This document shows, piece after piece, positions 6,572 to 8,348 of a stretch of 8,348 nt of DNA. Each line of letters starts with the position of its first letter. Position 1 is the stretch's first letter. The position numbers and the translations under genes are program-made. The DNA comes from Lysobacterales bacterium. Its GTDB lineage: Bacteria; Pseudomonadota; Gammaproteobacteria; Xanthomonadales; Rhodanobacteraceae. The stretch covers positions 1-8,348 of the forward strand of contig JAAFHE010000131.1 of assembly GCA_013298265.1 (NCBI GenBank), written 5' to 3'. The notes below the pieces were generated by a model, which did no database searches, was not told the origin of the DNA, and saw nothing but the letters and a program-made list of their open reading frames with translations.

Positions 6572-6577
6572 GCGGAC

Positions 6578-7861
6578 ATGAATCCTCCGCAGTACTTTTC
6601 CGACTCGGCTGGCGCCGTTCTATCCCGACGTGGCGCCTGCGGCGTGCGGCGCCTGATGCTCGCGACCGCCGTGCTGCTGGTCGGTGGCGTGCACGCCACC
6701 GAAGTCGATCTCGTGACTCCCGCCGCACTGTCTGGTGGTGACGAGGCCGCGTTCGCGCTGGCTATGGATGGTTTACGGACCAGCGCGCGGGTTGCGATCG
6801 GTTTGCCGGGTGCCGCCGACGGCAGCGGCGCCGTGGTCGTGCTCAACTGTGCCGATAGCTGTGTTCAGGAACAGCGTCTGGAGCTGTCTCCGGCACGGCC
6901 CGGCGCGGCCTTCGGCAGCAGTGTGTCGCTCGCCGGTACGGTGCTGGCCGTCGGCTTGCCGAACCAGGGAGCGGGCGCGGTACAGATGTTCCGTCGCACT
7001 GGCAGCGTCTGGTCGCTCGAGCGTGAGTTGACGTCGGGAGCCGCTGGCGATCGGTTCGGTCTGGCCGTTTCGCTGGTGCCGGGCCACGTCGCGGTAGGTG
7101 CCCCTCAGTCATTCGGCGCCGACGGGCGGGTGGAGCTGTTTGCAGAAGCTGCAGGTGCCTGGACTCCGGAACAGACGCTTCCCGCCCCCTCAGCGGGCGG
7201 GAAATTTGGCCACGCGCTGGCATTGAACGGAACGTCATTGCTGGTCGGCGCGCCGTTCCTGCCGGGAGCCGCCGCGGGAAGTTTCGGACGCGGCAGTGCC
7301 TTTGTATACATTTTTTCGGGAAGCGCGTGGGTGTTGCAGGCTACGCTGCGGCCGGCGGCCGTTGCCGACGGTGACCTGTTCGGCTACTCGGTGGCCCTGG
7401 ACGGCAATCTGGCCGTAGCCGGGGCACCGCGCCGGGCTCTGACACGGGGCAGCGGCTTTGTATTCCAGCGCAGCGGTGTGCTCTGGGCCGAGCAGGCGGA
7501 ACTTGTCGCCGGTCGGGGGCTTGCCGGCGATTTCCTGGGCTGGTCGGCTGCCGTGGTCGGTACACGCGTCGGGTTGGGTTCGCCGTTCGCGAGTGAAGAC
7601 CCGGGTGGCGGCTGTGGCCGCTTGCAGATATTCGATGGCCCCGGCCCCTGGCAGGAAAATTCGCTGGGCGATGTGGCACAGCCGCAGGCCGGTGAACTCA
7701 CCGGCTGGGCGGTCGCCGCTTCCGGCACACGTTGGCTGGCCGGCGCGCCCGGACGCGGCCCCGGCACACCGGGTCATTTTGGTGCTGTTTATCGCTTCGA
7801 CCCGGATCTTCGCCTGTTCACCGATGGTTTCCAGACGCCGCCCAGCCCCTGCGCCAACTGA
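6578..7861 (+). CDS. Secreted FG-GAP repeat protein, predicted seven-bladed beta-propeller
   Basis: A 427-residue exported protein of unknown function. A basic stretch (RRGACGVRR) and the hydrophobic MLATAVLLVGG lead to a probable cleavage after VHA (residue 40). The mature part carries seven degenerate repeats with an FG-x-(S/A)-V-x-L...VGAP core, near residues 59-78, 112-128, 160-176, 210-226, 268-284, 320-336 and 375-391. These match the FG-GAP type and seven blades of an integrin-like propeller. The Ca-binding DxDxDG loops of classical integrin repeats are not evident. The C-terminus carries LFTDGFQ (413-419), like a tail seen on many secreted Xanthomonadales proteins. The ATG at 6578 is chosen for the signal peptide and promoter fit. 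Alternatives are an in-frame ATG at 6656 (short signal) or upstream codons to 6392. Propellers of this kind usually bind proteins or sugars; no partner is shown here. Confidence 0.85.
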   Translation: MNPPQYFSDSAGAVLSRRGACGVRRLMLATAVLLVGGVHATEVDLVTPAALSGGDEAAFALAMDGLRTSARVAIGLPGAADGSGAVVVLNCADSCVQEQRLELSPARPGAAFGSSVSLAGTVLAVGLPNQGAGAVQMFRRTGSVWSLERELTSGAAGDRFGLAVSLVPGHVAVGAPQSFGADGRVELFAEAAGAWTPEQTLPAPSAGGKFGHALALNGTSLLVGAPFLPGAAAGSFGRGSAFVYIFSGSAWVLQATLRPAAVADGDLFGYSVALDGNLAVAGAPRRALTRGSGFVFQRSGVLWAEQAELVAGRGLAGDFLGWSAAVVGTRVGLGSPFASEDPGGGCGRLQIFDGPGPWQENSLGDVAQPQAGELTGWAVAASGTRWLAGAPGRGPGTPGHFGAVYRFDPDLRLFTDGFQTPPSPCAN

Positions 7862-7965
7862 GGCCACGTGCGCGGCAATGCAGGCGTGGTATCACCGCCG
7901 ATTCGGCGAAGGCTGCAGCGGCGCGAAACGACAGCTCGCGCAGCGACGCTCCGGGCCAACCGGTG
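7862..7965. terminator. Convergent intergenic gap with a short hairpin
   Basis: Between the FG-GAP stop and the regulator stop, CGCCG (7896-7900) pairs with CGGCG (7904-7908) around the loop ATT. The stem is only five pairs and no T run follows on either strand, so if transcription ends here it is probably not by a classical Rho-independent terminator. Nothing else was recognised in this gap. Confidence 0.2.
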
Positions 7966-8348
7966 TCAGTCCAGCAGACGATGGCGCGCCGCGTAGCGGA
8001 TCAGTTCGGCGGTGTTGCGCGCCTCGAGCTTGCCGAGTACGCGTGAGCGGTGGTTTTCGGCGGTCTTGGTGCTTGTGCCGATCTGCTTGGCGATCTCCTT
8101 GGTGGTGAGACCTTCGACGATCAGATGAAACACTTCGCGCTCTCGCTCGGTCAGGCTGCGGTACGGGTCTTCCAGGCGTGCCTGCGGCTGCTGAATCTGG
8201 CGCGCAAGAATCATCGACGCATGGGCGCCGAAGTAACCGCGGCCGGACGCCAGTGAGCGCACTGCGGCCAGCAGTTCGCTGCTGGCCGTGTCCTTGAGCA
8301 GAAATCCCGCAGCGCCCGCCCGCACCGACTGCAGCACGTACTCCTCCT
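7966..8348 (-). CDS. NarL/FixJ-family response regulator, C-terminal part (start outside window)
   Basis: The visible 126 residues are the end of the receiver domain plus a LuxR-type DNA-binding domain. EEYVLQSVRAGAAGFLLKD carries the conserved receiver Lys (LLKD) and the GA-GFLLK signature. A linker follows, then LTEREREVFHLIVEGLTTKE opens the LuxR helix-turn-helix, continuing through IGTSTKTAENH (recognition helix) and VLGKLEARNTAELIRYA to the C-terminus. The phosphate-accepting Asp and true start lie beyond the right edge; the full protein is usually about 210 residues. A GTG at 8337 opens the frame inside the window but falls within the receiver domain, so it is not the start. A histidine kinase partner would be expected outside the window, but none is visible. 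It converges with the FG-GAP gene across 104 bases. Confidence 0.92.
   Translation of the reverse strand, partial: EEYVLQSVRAGAAGFLLKDTASSELLAAVRSLASGRGYFGAHASMILARQIQQPQARLEDPYRSLTEREREVFHLIVEGLTTKEIAKQIGTSTKTAENHRSRVLGKLEARNTAELIRYAARHRLLD

Larger units (their letters stand above)
6245..6577. other. Divergent intergenic region between lipoprotein hydrolase and FG-GAP gene
   Basis: These 333 bases separate two divergent starts. They hold the hydrolase ribosome binding site, a six-pair hairpin (6320-6335), a weak minus-strand promoter candidate, and a stronger plus-strand candidate next to 6578. A 30-codon plus-strand frame from 6388 has no ribosome site or recognisable sequence, and I do not call it. 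No tRNA or riboswitch was recognised. Confidence 0.6.

Noticed and set aside
7235..7867. 210-codon minus-strand open frame opposite the FG-GAP gene
   Set aside because: It mirrors a repeat-containing gene and has no recognisable motif.

Overview
The window looks like a piece of a GC-rich gammaproteobacterial chromosome, most likely of the order Xanthomonadales/Lysobacterales. This rests on the tandem of a TIGR02999-type ECF sigma factor with a TPR-bearing Ser/Thr kinase, a YegD-like Hsp70, and a secreted FG-GAP protein ending in an 'LFTDGF'-type tail, all of which I associate with that group. The placement comes from recalled family knowledge, not a search.

Layout. (1) Positions 1-2889, minus strand: a two-gene operon with an ECF sigma factor (2314-2889), a 30-base gap, and a transmembrane Ser/Thr kinase with C-terminal TPRs (from 2283, running off the left edge). 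(2) Positions 2983 to about 3775: an IS5-family element remnant. One end is intact next to a CTAA target-like sequence. The transposase lacks its N-terminal part and carries an in-frame TAG near its C-terminus. (3) Positions 3844-5289, plus strand: a YegD-like Hsp70/actin-fold ATPase without a substrate-binding domain. (4) Positions 5387-6244, minus strand: a lipoprotein alpha/beta-hydrolase. (5) Positions 6245-6577: a 333-base divergent intergenic region with a possible leaderless promoter and a small hairpin. (6) Positions 6578-7861, plus strand: a secreted protein with seven FG-GAP-like repeats, probably a beta-propeller. (7) Positions 7966-8348, minus strand: the C-terminal part of a NarL/FixJ-type response regulator, cut by the right edge.

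How the genes work together. The only clear functional module is the sigma-kinase pair. The sigma factor has QPTE where ordinary ECF sigma factors have an acidic DAED-like motif in region 2.2, which puts a threonine (Thr54) at a core-polymerase contact. With a kinase gene directly downstream, this fits control by sigma-factor phosphorylation, as described for the Vibrio EcfP/PknT pair. The kinase's TPR region after one membrane helix would be the sensor. The other genes are separate transcription units with no evident shared pathway. Base composition appears to shift from moderately GC-rich in the sigma-kinase part to strongly GC-rich right of the IS remnant, so the remnant may mark a rearrangement junction.
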